In this document: positions 35,382 through 44,418 of the stretch, in pieces
How positions within the stretch are numbered: the first letter of the stretch is position 1
How the letters are laid out: each line of letters starts with the position of its first letter
NCBI RefSeq assembly: GCF_001909055.1
Contig: NZ_LVWI01000081.1
Span: forward strand, 103,967 to 167,966
Source of the DNA: Paenibacillus helianthi
Lineage (GTDB): Bacteria; Bacillota; Bacilli; Paenibacillales; Paenibacillaceae
Direction of reading: 5' to 3'
Length of the DNA: 64,000 nt
Position numbers and translations under genes: made by a program
Notes under the pieces: generated by a model
Told to the model about the DNA's origin: nothing
The model's database searches: none
Seen by the model: only the letters and a program-made list of their open reading frames with translations

Positions 35382-36923
35382 ATGATAAATAGAAAATGGC
35401 TGACACTTATGCTGTCTGCAGGGCTTGTGGCATCGTTAGCCGGCTGTGGTTCATCCCGCAATACGAACGAGGAGAGGGCAGCGGGAAGTTCAGCGGAGCA
35501 AACGACTGGCACGCAAACGGAAAGCGGCTCCAAACCGGAGCTGAAGACGCTTAATTTATGGTCGAAGGATGATTACAACACGTACACACTGGCCAAAGTG
35601 GTGGAGGAGAAAACCGGCTATAAGGTCAAATATGAGATGCTGCCTGCTGATAAGGCCATGGATAAGCTGAATCTGCTGATTTCCTCCGCGGAGCCTTACG
35701 ATGTCATTACCATTAATGGAGAGAAAGCGGTCTATACCGATTATGCCAAGATGGGTGCACTTGTGGATCTGACCCCGCTGATTGACAAGTATGGAGAGAA
35801 TATCAAAGCCTCTATCTCTCCCGAATCCTTCGAGGCGATGAAGGTGGACGGCAAGATCTACGCTATTCCGAACCGGGCGTCCGAGTTTGCGGGCAGCAGT
35901 CTGATGATCCGCACGGATTGGCTGGATAAGCTTGGCCTTAAGATGCCCACAACACTGGATGAATTCACTGCAGTCCTGAAGGCTTTTAAGGAAAAAGATC
36001 CGGGCGGTAATGGTGATAAAGGCGCACCGCTCTCCATAGACGGCGCAATGGCCACGATGGTTAATGTGACCGGCGCTTTCGGCATTGCCACTAGCTGGAA
36101 TATTGTGGACGGGAAGCTGGTTGCGGCACCGGTGCATCCGGGGTTCAAGGAATATCTGAGCTATATGGCTGACCTGTATAAGCAGGGGCTGCTGGACAAA
36201 GAATTTGCAGTGAATAAAGATGCTACACTAAAGGAAAAGTTCACGAGCGGCCGGGTCGGCGTGATCCCGCTTGCCTGGTATGATATCCCGGGCATTGCAG
36301 ATGCCCTGACCAAGAACTTCCCGGATGCCAAATATGCTTATGTTCCAGCGTTGAAGGGTAAGGATGGGCAGGCGGGTATAGGAATGAGCGGCGGCTTTGA
36401 CCGGCTGACCTTTATTCCAAAGTCCTCGAAGCACCCGGAGGATGCGATCAAGTGGATCAATGCCAAGCTGGACAAAGAGACCTTCAAGCTGATCGCCATT
36501 GGCGAGGAAGGCAAGCATTTCACTTACAAAGACGGTGTGTACAGTCCGATTTTGCCCCTGTTTACCGATGAGCGCGGACTGGCGAGCAACTATTTGACCG
36601 GAATTGATGAGAAGCTGTATCCCGTCTACTGGCAGGCCCGTGTGCAGAAAGACCCGCGTTTGTTCGCAGGCTTCACCTTCCTGAACAAGGAAATTCCGGC
36701 GGAATTCCGAATCTCTGATCCGCTGGCATTGGCTCCATCTTTACCGGAGTATTCCAAGTACAACGCTTCGCTGAATCAGATGATCAATGATTTTGCTGTA
36801 AAAGTGATTGTTGGCGAGGAATCTACCGATGCAATGGCCGCATTCGTTGAGAAATACAATGCCGCCGGTGGTGAAGCCAGCGCCAAGGAAGTCAATGAGT
36901 GGTATGCGTCAGTGAAGAAATAG
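35382..36923 (+). CDS. Extracellular solute-binding lipoprotein (LplA-like)
   Basis: About 513 residues. The signal peptide ends in the lipobox LAGC, so the mature protein is lipid-anchored outside the membrane. The mature part has the DVITINGEKAVYTDYAKMGALVDLTPLI hinge region of family 1 sugar-binding proteins. ATG 35382 follows GGGGAGG. It feeds oligosaccharide to the two upstream permeases. The ligand is not evident from sequence. Confidence 0.9.
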   Translation: MINRKWLTLMLSAGLVASLAGCGSSRNTNEERAAGSSAEQTTGTQTESGSKPELKTLNLWSKDDYNTYTLAKVVEEKTGYKVKYEMLPADKAMDKLNLLISSAEPYDVITINGEKAVYTDYAKMGALVDLTPLIDKYGENIKASISPESFEAMKVDGKIYAIPNRASEFAGSSLMIRTDWLDKLGLKMPTTLDEFTAVLKAFKEKDPGGNGDKGAPLSIDGAMATMVNVTGAFGIATSWNIVDGKLVAAPVHPGFKEYLSYMADLYKQGLLDKEFAVNKDATLKEKFTSGRVGVIPLAWYDIPGIADALTKNFPDAKYAYVPALKGKDGQAGIGMSGGFDRLTFIPKSSKHPEDAIKWINAKLDKETFKLIAIGEEGKHFTYKDGVYSPILPLFTDERGLASNYLTGIDEKLYPVYWQARVQKDPRLFAGFTFLNKEIPAEFRISDPLALAPSLPEYSKYNASLNQMINDFAVKVIVGEESTDAMAAFVEKYNAAGGEASAKEVNEWYASVKK

Positions 36924-36938
36924 TCGGGAGGGAAACGC

Positions 36939-38351
36939 ATGAACAGCTACAGAATGCGGAATAACGAAATTCCGCTTCAGGATTCCTGGGATGTTATTGT
37001 AGTGGGCGGAGGTCCGTCCGGGTGTACTGCGGCGGCCGCGGCAGCTCGGGAAGGGGCAAAAACGCTGCTGATTGAAGCCACAAGCAGCCTTGGCGGAATG
37101 GGAACCTCGGGACTGGTGCCGGCGTGGTGTCCCTTCTCTGACATGGAGACGATGATCTACAGAGGGCTGGCGATGAAGGTATTTGAAACTCTGAAGGCGA
37201 AGATGCCGCATGTAAGCAAGGACGCTATGGACTGGGTGCCCATTGAGCCTGAGAAGCTGAAGGTGGTCTATGATGAGCTGGTCCAAGGAGCGGGGGCCAA
37301 GGTTCAGTTCATGACACAGCTGGGTGCGGTAGATACGGATGAGGATGGTAATGTGACAGCACTGATTACAGCCAGTAAAAGCGGTCTTCAAGCCCTGAAG
37401 GCCAAGGTGTATATTGACTGTACGGGTGATGCGGACGTTGCTGCTTGGGCGGGAGCGGAATATCTGAAAGGAGATGCGGATACCGGTGAGCTAATGCCAG
37501 CCACACACTGCTTCACGCTGGGCAATGTGGATGAGTATGCGTACCTCCATGGCCCGATGCTCCATAACAACAACAAGACCAGCCCGATTTATGATATTCT
37601 CGGTTCCGGCCGCTATCCCCTGATCCCGGATGCGCATATCTGCAACAATATTATTGCTCCCCGAACGGTTGGCTTCAATGCAGGACATTTGTGGGAAGTG
37701 GATAATACGGATGTTCTATCCATATCGGAGGCGCTGATACAGGGACGCAAGCTGGCCGCGGCCTACAGGGATGCTCTTGCTGAATATCAGCCTGCCTCCT
37801 TCGGGAACTCGTTCGTAGCCAATACGGGATCATTAATGGGCGTGCGGGAGACACGGAGAATTACTGGAGATTATGTGCTCAGTGTGAATGATTACGTCAG
37901 CCGCCGCAGCTTCGCCGATGAAATTTGCCGTAACAGCTATTTCATTGATATTCATGGAACTGAGAAGGAGGAGAAGCAGGCTGGAGGCAAGCAGGAAGTG
38001 ATTAAGCGCTATGGTCCGGGAGAATCCCATGGGATTCCCTACCGTTGCCTGACCCCCCGTTCGCTCAAAAATGTGCTGGTTGCCGGGCGCTCCATTTCCT
38101 GTGTACGTGAAGTGCAGGGCAGCGTCAGAGTTATGCCTGTCTGTCTGGCAATGGGTGAGGCTGCCGGGATTGCCGCTGCCATGGCTGCTGTACAGTCCCT
38201 GCCTGACGTCCATGCGGTAGACACAATTTCCCTCCGCAGACGGCTGCGGGAGGAAGGCGCGTATCTGCCGCTTACGGAAGCCGAGGCAGAGGCATCAGCT
38301 GCTGCATCGACCAAGGGTGGGGAAAGCAGCGGAGGGAACCTTTACCATTAA
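36939..38351 (+). CDS. FAD-dependent oxidoreductase
   Basis: 470 residues. The dinucleotide-binding GGGPSGCTAAAAAAREGAKTLLIE is followed by LGGMGTSGLVPAWCPF, typical of the PF12831 group. A C-terminal FAD contact (LKNVLVAGRSISCV) and a helical cap are present. These enzymes are often encoded with carbohydrate importers and may oxidise an imported sugar or polyol. It starts 15 bases after the lipoprotein stop and shares the operon. Confidence 0.85.
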   Translation: MNSYRMRNNEIPLQDSWDVIVVGGGPSGCTAAAAAAREGAKTLLIEATSSLGGMGTSGLVPAWCPFSDMETMIYRGLAMKVFETLKAKMPHVSKDAMDWVPIEPEKLKVVYDELVQGAGAKVQFMTQLGAVDTDEDGNVTALITASKSGLQALKAKVYIDCTGDADVAAWAGAEYLKGDADTGELMPATHCFTLGNVDEYAYLHGPMLHNNNKTSPIYDILGSGRYPLIPDAHICNNIIAPRTVGFNAGHLWEVDNTDVLSISEALIQGRKLAAAYRDALAEYQPASFGNSFVANTGSLMGVRETRRITGDYVLSVNDYVSRRSFADEICRNSYFIDIHGTEKEEKQAGGKQEVIKRYGPGESHGIPYRCLTPRSLKNVLVAGRSISCVREVQGSVRVMPVCLAMGEAAGIAAAMAAVQSLPDVHAVDTISLRRRLREEGAYLPLTEAEAEASAAASTKGGESSGGNLYH

Positions 38352-38359
38352 GCTTACAT

Positions 38360-39205
38360 TCACTTGATGGATCGCTTGAGCGTCCGGTTCCTAAGGATGG
38401 CGTTGATCTCACCGCCGGCCAGGATGATGATGGAGCTGATGTACAGCCAGATCAGCAGCACCGTGACCCCGCCGAGGCTGCCGTAGGTCTCAGTGAAACT
38501 GCTGAACTGATTGACATAGATGGAGAACAGGGTAGAGGTTATGATCCAGCCGAGGGTTGCAAACATCGCGCCGGGCATAACCTCTTTCAGTCTTAGCCTG
38601 CGGCTGGGGGCAATCCAGTACAGCAGAGTGAAGACGATGAACATGATGAACAGCGGAACAGCATATTGCAGCAAGTCCCAAATTTTCTGGAAGCCATAAG
38701 GCAGATCGACCAGCAGGAAGACCTGTGTTTTCAGCCAGGAGCCAAGCACCAGCAGTAAAATACTGAGCAGCACCACTAATCCGATGAAGAGAGTGGCCAA
38801 AAAGGCAATACCGCGTATTTTCCAGAAAACCCTGCTCTCCTCAATATCGTAGGCACGGTTGAGGCCTTTGATGATCGCATTGATTCCTTTGGAGGCGGCC
38901 CATAAGGTTGCCAGCATCCCGAAGGACAGCAAGGCCTGGCTACGGCCCTCCGCAACATCCTTCAGAATTTCCTGGATAATCGAGATCGCCTCGGCAGGCA
39001 TGATCTGCTCCAGATCACGGATCTTATCCTCCACCGAAATATGGGCATAACCAATCAGCGTCATAATGAAGATCAGAAAAGGGAATAAAGACAGGATTAA
39101 GTAGTAAGTAAGCTGTGCGCTGATCCCTTGAACATCATCAAGTTTAATCTTTTGATACAGCTCTTTGGAAAAGGAAATGGCTCGTCTGGCGGCAGTCTTC
39201 TTCAT
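38360..39205 (-). CDS. YihY/BrkB-family integral membrane protein
   Basis: 281 residues with about six hydrophobic segments. The sequence QLTYYLILSLFPFLIFIMTLIGY and GVTVLLIWLYISSIIILAGGEINA are typical of the YihY (virulence factor BrkB) family. The family's transport role is not firmly established. GAGGAGGGA lies before the ATG on the minus strand. It is convergent with the FAD oxidoreductase, eight bases apart. Confidence 0.9.
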   Translation of the reverse strand: MKKTAARRAISFSKELYQKIKLDDVQGISAQLTYYLILSLFPFLIFIMTLIGYAHISVEDKIRDLEQIMPAEAISIIQEILKDVAEGRSQALLSFGMLATLWAASKGINAIIKGLNRAYDIEESRVFWKIRGIAFLATLFIGLVVLLSILLLVLGSWLKTQVFLLVDLPYGFQKIWDLLQYAVPLFIMFIVFTLLYWIAPSRRLRLKEVMPGAMFATLGWIITSTLFSIYVNQFSSFTETYGSLGGVTVLLIWLYISSIIILAGGEINAILRNRTLKRSIK

Positions 39206-39363
39206 AAGTCCCTCCTCTGCTTATCCTATAATATGCTTATCGCATATATTTAACTCAACTTCCCAGGTTGGAATCAGTGGGTGGAGCGGGAAAGCGCGTT
39301 CGGAGGAAATAAAAACCGCTATTCTAGGCCGGGCAGATGAAAGTAAAGTGCCAGACTCGGGAT

Positions 39364-39600
39364 CTATCGCAGGGGTTCGCCAAAACAAATATGCCAGTGC
39401 AGATGTTTGGAATCCTGATACTTTCCCAGATTGGTAGTGACTTTGCAAGCTCCGTATTGTTCGGTCACACGTGCGGCCACTTGTTGGATCACTCGTATCA
39501 TCTCAAGCAATGTCTCATTGTCGCTTTCCTGCAGCGTGAGCAAAGAAGAAATATGTTTTTTGGGAACGGCGACAATATGAACGGGATAAAAGGGTTTCAA
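39364..39600 (-). CDS. Short HIT-domain protein (78 residues)
   Basis: A histidine-triad signature (HLHWHICFGEP) ends the protein, and PVHIVAVPKKHI gives the strand before it. Typical HIT proteins are about 110-140 residues; this one lacks the N-terminal third. The start is a TTG with AAGGAGGATTCAT upstream. Upstream frame shows stops, so no hidden N-terminus exists. It may be a trimmed nucleotide hydrolase or a decaying gene. Confidence 0.65.
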   Translation of the reverse strand: MKPFYPVHIVAVPKKHISSLLTLQESDNETLLEMIRVIQQVAARVTEQYGACKVTTNLGKYQDSKHLHWHICFGEPLR

Positions 39601-39762
39601 AATGAATCCTCCTTGCCATTCTCTGTTTTCCTTTATATTCTATTTTTAATTTATGATCCCTGTAATGAAGGATATCATAGTATTTGAGGGGAGAGTCGGG
39701 TTAAATACAGGCAGGTGCAGAGAATGTTCATGTCTATAGCTTGTGCCCAAAGGAGAATGCAG

Positions 39763-40713
39763 ATGGATTTATCGGAACAGGATTTGAAAAGAATCCGAAA
39801 TTGGGTGTACCGCAATGCCCGGCCGGTTGATCTGGCGCGATGGAAGTTTCACTTCGAGAAGGGACCAGCAGATGCTGTACTTTCTGCCCTATCGGCCTAT
39901 CAGAATGAGGATGGCGGGTTCGCTCATGCCCTCGAGGCGGATTCGTGGAACCCTTGTTCGGCTCCGATTCAGACTGCTAACGCAGTAGAGAAACTGCTGG
40001 AGATACATTGGGAGGATGGATCACATCCAGTGATTCAAGGGATTCTGAAGTATCTTGACAGTGGAGCTGAGGTGGAGGGGAAGGCGTGGAAGAATGTTGT
40101 TGAATCAAATAACATTTATCCGCATGCGCCATGGTGGAACACAAACTCGAACAGCACAGCCCACAGTATGTTCAATCCTACAGCCATTCTGGCCGGATTT
40201 ATCCTGAAGTATGCGGATAGAAGCAGCAGACTCTATCCACGAGGGATGGAGATTGCCAGAGAATTGAGTGTGTTTTTCCTCACAGACCCTGGGATTGAGA
40301 TGCATCCGCTTAAATGTATCGTTACTCTCATCGAGTGCATCTCGGAGGCGGGGTTGCAGGAACAATTGCCCTATGCCCGGCTTCAGGCAGCTGCTGTGGA
40401 GCAAATTACAGCATTAATTAAGCGGGAAGCCGGGGAGTGGAGCGGCTACAGCTGCAGACCCTCGGTATTTATCCAATCACCGGAAAGCCCGGGTTATGCA
40501 GACAATGCTGCTCTTCTTCATAAGGAGCTGGACTATCTTCTTCAGACAAGAAATGAGGAAGGCGTCTGGAATTTGACCTGGAACTGGGACGCCTTTGAGC
40601 GGGAGTTCGCCATCAGCGAAAACTGGTGGAAAACGCATATCGTGATTGAGAATGTGCTGCTGCTGCGCGCGTTTGGCCGTTATTCGCCGTCTTTTAGGAA
40701 TTCCTGCTCATAA
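39763..40713 (+). CDS. Uncharacterised alpha-toroid-like protein (about 316 residues)
   Basis: The protein contains segments such as LSALSAYQNEDGGFAHALEADSWNP that resemble squalene-cyclase/prenyltransferase QW-type repeats of an alpha-alpha toroid. It lacks the DxDD acid motif, so cyclase activity is doubtful. ATG 39763 follows AAGGAG at 39749-39754. It overlaps the convergent SDR gene at its 3' end (40680-40713). Its function is unknown. Confidence 0.7.
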   Translation: MDLSEQDLKRIRNWVYRNARPVDLARWKFHFEKGPADAVLSALSAYQNEDGGFAHALEADSWNPCSAPIQTANAVEKLLEIHWEDGSHPVIQGILKYLDSGAEVEGKAWKNVVESNNIYPHAPWWNTNSNSTAHSMFNPTAILAGFILKYADRSSRLYPRGMEIARELSVFFLTDPGIEMHPLKCIVTLIECISEAGLQEQLPYARLQAAAVEQITALIKREAGEWSGYSCRPSVFIQSPESPGYADNAALLHKELDYLLQTRNEEGVWNLTWNWDAFEREFAISENWWKTHIVIENVLLLRAFGRYSPSFRNSCS

Positions 40714-41537
40714 ATGGCCCGCACCTTCGCAAGGACAGCAGCGCTGTGGTCAGGGAACTTCAGCTCGGTGATCCGATCCTTCATCAGAAAAACACCGGGC
40801 TGCTTGCTGTGCTGGCCTAAGGCTGCATTGTACAGTAGTCCGGCACCATGGCTCGGGTGAGGGAAGAAGAGCTTGATGATCGGCTTCAGCCAGAAGGGCA
40901 ATCCTGAGTTTTTGCCGCTTCTGATGGTATTATTACCTCCCGGATCGGCGCTGCGGATCAGGATGCCTTCCGCAGCCAGCTGAGGGGCAAGCTCATGGGT
41001 CCAGAGCGAGAGGGCCAGCTTGGAGGCTGCATACGGACCGAAAAGCTTTTTAAATTCAGTGGGATGCTCCAGCGAGTCCGGGTTAAATCGCTTCATGGTC
41101 ATAAATGCATTGGACGAGGTGTTGACTACGGTTTTTAATTGTCCTTTCTGGAGAAGCGCTTTGAGCTCCATGGTAATCAAATACGGCGCGACGGTCTGGA
41201 GATCGAAATGCATTTCACGTCCTTGCTTAGAGTTGCTCAGTTCATGGAAGCTGCCGCCCGCATTGTTGAACAGCAGATCGATCCTCTGTTCTTTACTTTT
41301 AATCTCATTCAAGGCACGTCTCAGTGTGGTGAAGTCACTAAGGTCGGCTTTGTAGATCCGTAGCTGCCCGCTTTTCGCGGCCCCGGTGAAGAATGGATCT
41401 TCAATAGGAAAGCCAGAACGGATCAAGGCAATAATCTGCCAGCCTTCTGCCAGCATTTTGCGGGTCAATTCAAGTCCTATGCCGTTGTTCGCACCTGTAA
41501 TCAGCGCTGTTCCGCGGTACTGTTGTCCTGTAGTCAT
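40680..41537 (-). CDS. Short-chain dehydrogenase/reductase
   Basis: 285 residues. The cofactor motif is TGANNGIGLEL, the active-site region is NTSSNAF and then YAASKLAL, and the C-terminus resembles retinol-dehydrogenase-type SDRs. It reduces an aldehyde or ketone with NAD(P)H. It is divergent from a MerR gene, and its promoter contains a MerR-type operator with a 19-base spacer, so it is probably the regulator's target. Confidence 0.88.
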   Translation of the reverse strand: MTTGQQYRGTALITGANNGIGLELTRKMLAEGWQIIALIRSGFPIEDPFFTGAAKSGQLRIYKADLSDFTTLRRALNEIKSKEQRIDLLFNNAGGSFHELSNSKQGREMHFDLQTVAPYLITMELKALLQKGQLKTVVNTSSNAFMTMKRFNPDSLEHPTEFKKLFGPYAASKLALSLWTHELAPQLAAEGILIRSADPGGNNTIRSGKNSGLPFWLKPIIKLFFPHPSHGAGLLYNAALGQHSKQPGVFLMKDRITELKFPDHSAAVLAKVRAIYEQEFLKDGE

Positions 41538-41607
41538 TTGTCATTTCTCCTTTGGAGTGAGTCGCAGGCTGCTGAAATAAGCTGAAGGCCTGGCGGTTAA
41601 TGCGCTC

Positions 41608-41638
41608 AGTGTATAACTTGGAGCCGACTCCAAGTCAA
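41608..41638 (-). promoter_or_regulatory. MerR-type promoter/operator of the SDR gene
   Basis: On the minus strand, TTGACT (41633-41638) and TACACT (41608-41613) are separated by 19 bases, the overlong spacer that MerR activators untwist. The spacer contains a near-perfect palindrome, CTTGGAGCCGACTCCAAG (41617-41634). Confidence 0.85.
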
Positions 41639-41665
41639 GCAGAGGATTTTTAAACAAACTCAAGA

Positions 41666-41696
41666 TTGACTTGGAGCTGACTCCAGGTTATACAAT
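41666..41696 (+). promoter_or_regulatory. MerR-type promoter/operator of the merR gene
   Basis: TTGACT (41666-41671) and TACAAT (41691-41696) flank a 19-base spacer with CTTGGAGCTGACTCCAGG (41670-41687), a twin of the SDR operator. The regulator probably controls itself and the SDR gene. Confidence 0.85.
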
Positions 41697-41735
41697 GAAT
41701 AGACACAGTTCAAAATAATCGCGGAAGGTGATCCT

Positions 41736-42191
41736 ATGAGCGAAGCTGGTGTGAACACCGGTGTTGATATGCTGCATGGTTATTCCATTAAACAAACCTC
41801 GGAGATTACGGGGATTACAGAGGATACGATACGGTATTATGAGAAGATTGGGTTGCTGCCCCGGGCGCAGCGTAAGGAAAACAGCCACCGTATCTACAGC
41901 GATCACGATATTGAGACCATGAAACTGATCACCTGCCTCAAAAAAACAGGGATGTCACTGGATGATATGCGCCCTTACCTGGACTTGTCACTGGATTCCA
42001 ATTTGTCTGAATATCCGGAACTGCATGAGATGATATTAAACCATAAGCAAAAAATACTGGATCAGATCGCATCCTTACAACAAATTGTAGATCTGATTGA
42101 CAGCAAAATAGACCAGAACTTTCTTGGGCCGCAGGAATGTGAGCTGACCGGAGATCGGAAGAAAATGCCTGTGCGCCGGACAATCCGATAA
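41736..42191 (+). CDS. MerR-family transcriptional regulator
   Basis: 151 residues. The N-terminal winged helix (YSIKQTSEITGITEDTIRYYEKIGLLPRA, then RIYSDHDIETM) is followed by a coiled-coil dimerisation helix and a short C-terminal tail without metal ligands. This resembles the aldehyde/TCS-responsive group. It binds the paired operators upstream and likely activates the divergent SDR gene when a reactive small molecule is present. Confidence 0.9.
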   Translation: MSEAGVNTGVDMLHGYSIKQTSEITGITEDTIRYYEKIGLLPRAQRKENSHRIYSDHDIETMKLITCLKKTGMSLDDMRPYLDLSLDSNLSEYPELHEMILNHKQKILDQIASLQQIVDLIDSKIDQNFLGPQECELTGDRKKMPVRRTIR

Positions 42192-42203
42192 TAGGCAGTA
42201 GGC

Positions 42204-42231
42204 TCCAGCCCATAGGTTGGGGCTTTTTTCA
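42204..42231 (+). terminator. Terminator after merR
   Basis: A six-base stem with one wobble (GCTCCA / TGGGGC) is followed by a T-run, ten bases after the MerR stop. Confidence 0.7.
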
Positions 42232-42301
42232 TTGCCGGATCCGGACAGTCTGCTTAGAATGAAAGGAATTCGTAAGACTATGCATTTGGGAGGAGTTACA
42301 G

Positions 42302-43405
42302 ATGACACAAATGATTTGCTCTCCGTCAAAATATATTCAGGGGAAAGGCGAGCTCTCGCAGCTTGGACGCTATTGCGCACAGCTCGGAGCGAAAGGAGCC
42401 TATGCGATCGTAGATCCCTATATCCTCTCTGTATATGGGCAAGAGGTTGCTGATAGCTTTGAGCGTGCGGCTCTCCCTGTGGTTCAGCATGAATTCCGGG
42501 GGGAGTGTTCGATGGAGCAAGTAGAACAACTTATTGGCGGACTTGATGCGGGCATTGGTGTGATTGTCGGTATCGGTGGCGGGAAAACTCTGGATACGGC
42601 AAAAGCGGTCAGCCACTTCGCGGAGTTGCCTGTGGTCCTCGTACCAACGGTGGCTTCCACCGACGCACCCTGCAGTGCCCTGTCCGTGCTATACACGGAG
42701 GATGGCCAATTGGACCGTTACCTGCACTTGCGGCGCAGTCCGGATGTGGTGGTTGCCGATGTGGATATCATCGCCAAGGCGCCGGCCAGACTGCTCGCTG
42801 CCGGAATGGGCGATGCCTTGTCAACCTATTATGAGGCTAGAGCCTGCCGCCGCTCGGGTGCGGTTACTGAGGCCGGAGGAACCGGCTCCATTGCCGCCTT
42901 CGCTCTGGCCGGTGCTTGCCGTGACACTCTGCTTGCCTATGGAGCCGAGGCGCTGCGGGATTGCCGGGAAGGTATCGGCTCAGATGCGGTTGGGCGCATT
43001 GTCGAAGCCAACATTTATCTCAGCGGCATTGGTTTTGAGAGTGGCGGATTAGCTGCAGCTCACGCCATCCATAATGGGCTTACGGTGCTGGAGGAATGCC
43101 GGCATGTGCTTCATGGGGAGAAGGTCGCGTTCACGACACTTGTGCAGCTGATGCTTGAGCAGGCACCGCAAGAGGAGATCGTAGAGGTAATCTCATTTTG
43201 CCGGATGGCTGGCCTGCCGTTCACCTTAAGTCAACTGGGGTTGTCCGGCACTCCGGAGGAGCGCCTTATGACCGCTGCTGAAGCGAGCTGTGCAGAAGAC
43301 AATCCGATGGGGAATATGCCTTTTACTGTGACTCCACAGCAGGTGCTGGATGCTATTCTTGCCGCAGATCGGCGGGGACAGCAGGTCTTGGAGGGCGATT
43401 GTTAA
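42302..43405 (+). CDS. gldA: Glycerol dehydrogenase (iron/zinc alcohol dehydrogenase family)
   Basis: 367 residues, the usual length. The NAD-binding GIGGGKTLDTAKAVS is followed by VPTVASTDAPCS. Metal ligands are supplied by the Asp of GMGDALSTYYEA and the His residues of AAAHAIHNGL and HVLHGEKV. It oxidises glycerol to dihydroxyacetone with NAD+. A ribosome site (GGAGGA) precedes the ATG. It lies alone between MerR and a deacetylase. Confidence 0.92.
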   Translation: MTQMICSPSKYIQGKGELSQLGRYCAQLGAKGAYAIVDPYILSVYGQEVADSFERAALPVVQHEFRGECSMEQVEQLIGGLDAGIGVIVGIGGGKTLDTAKAVSHFAELPVVLVPTVASTDAPCSALSVLYTEDGQLDRYLHLRRSPDVVVADVDIIAKAPARLLAAGMGDALSTYYEARACRRSGAVTEAGGTGSIAAFALAGACRDTLLAYGAEALRDCREGIGSDAVGRIVEANIYLSGIGFESGGLAAAHAIHNGLTVLEECRHVLHGEKVAFTTLVQLMLEQAPQEEIVEVISFCRMAGLPFTLSQLGLSGTPEERLMTAAEASCAEDNPMGNMPFTVTPQQVLDAILAADRRGQQVLEGDC

Positions 43406-43491
43406 TAATTACGTAGCCGTCCTGTACATATTTATCCTTTGGGTTCCAAACAATGAGAACTATGGTTGTAGAACTCGAAGGAGGATTCCTT

Positions 43492-44418
43492 ATGAATAAG
43501 GGCTATCGTTTGGTTAAACGTACCATGATGTGTCTTATTGCGTTAGTAGTTATACTAACCACACTGTGCATTGCTGTACCACCCGCTCAAGGGAAGGAGA
43601 TTGCACAAGACCCTGGCGGAATGCAGAAACATCCTGGCGTACTGCTGGCGGAGCCCGTTCCGCCCAGTGGCGGCCGAAGCACACGTGTACAGCCAGCGGA
43701 GAACATTTCGGATCACAGCCGTGTAGCCATGATCATTGATGATTTTGGCAACGGGATGCGGGGGACGGATGAGATGTTCGCGTTGCCTGTGAAATTCACG
43801 GTGGCGGTCATGCCATTCCTCCCGACTTCGGAGAAGGATGCAAGGCGTGCACATGAGCAGGGCCTGGATGTGCTGGTGCATTTGCCCATGGAGCCGAATA
43901 AAGGCAGACCGGAATGGCTGGGGCCTGGAGCCGTCCTGACACGGATGAGCGATACAGAGGTACGCCAGCGGGTGGAGGCTGCACTGGATAATATTCCGTT
44001 CGCCATCGGGATCAACAATCACATGGGTTCCAAAGTGACCGGGGATGAGCGGGTCATGGGCATTATTCTGAGCGTATGCAAGGAGCGTGGCTTGTTCTTT
44101 GTCGATAGTCATACCAACTACCGCTCGATTGCCGGAAGGATGGCTAGGGAGATGGGACTTCCTCCGGTGGAGAATCACATTTTTCTGGATGATGTCCATA
44201 CCTCAGGCCATGTGGTGAAGCAAATGCGGCTAGTGCAGGAAAGGGCGAAGAGTCAAACATATTGTGTGACGATCGGACATGTCGGCGTTCAGGGAAAAGA
44301 GACCGCCGCAGGCATCCGCAGCGGTATTGCAGAATTGAAAGACAGTGTTGAATTTGTAGGCATTTCGGATCTGGTCAAGGACCAGTGGAAATGGAATTCC
44401 AGACTCACACTTCCATAA
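43492..44418 (+). CDS. Divergent polysaccharide deacetylase family (YibQ-like) secreted protein
   Basis: About 308 residues. A signal peptide (hydrophobic segment LIALVVILTTLCIAV) is followed by VAMIIDDFGNGMRGTDEM, the DUF610/YibQ signature related to NodB deacetylases, and then VLVHLPMEP and GINNHMGSKVT. ATG 43492 follows AAGGAGG; the longer frame from 43453 has no such site. It is expected to act in the cell envelope. It overlaps the convergent amidase by 14 bases. Confidence 0.85.
   Translation: MNKGYRLVKRTMMCLIALVVILTTLCIAVPPAQGKEIAQDPGGMQKHPGVLLAEPVPPSGGRSTRVQPAENISDHSRVAMIIDDFGNGMRGTDEMFALPVKFTVAVMPFLPTSEKDARRAHEQGLDVLVHLPMEPNKGRPEWLGPGAVLTRMSDTEVRQRVEAALDNIPFAIGINNHMGSKVTGDERVMGIILSVCKERGLFFVDSHTNYRSIAGRMAREMGLPPVENHIFLDDVHTSGHVVKQMRLVQERAKSQTYCVTIGHVGVQGKETAAGIRSGIAELKDSVEFVGISDLVKDQWKWNSRLTLP

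Noticed and set aside
39601..39640. Upstream extension of the HIT gene (EWQGGFI-like)
   Set aside because: In-frame stops lie a few codons further on and no start codon is present; the match comes from the ribosome-site sequence.
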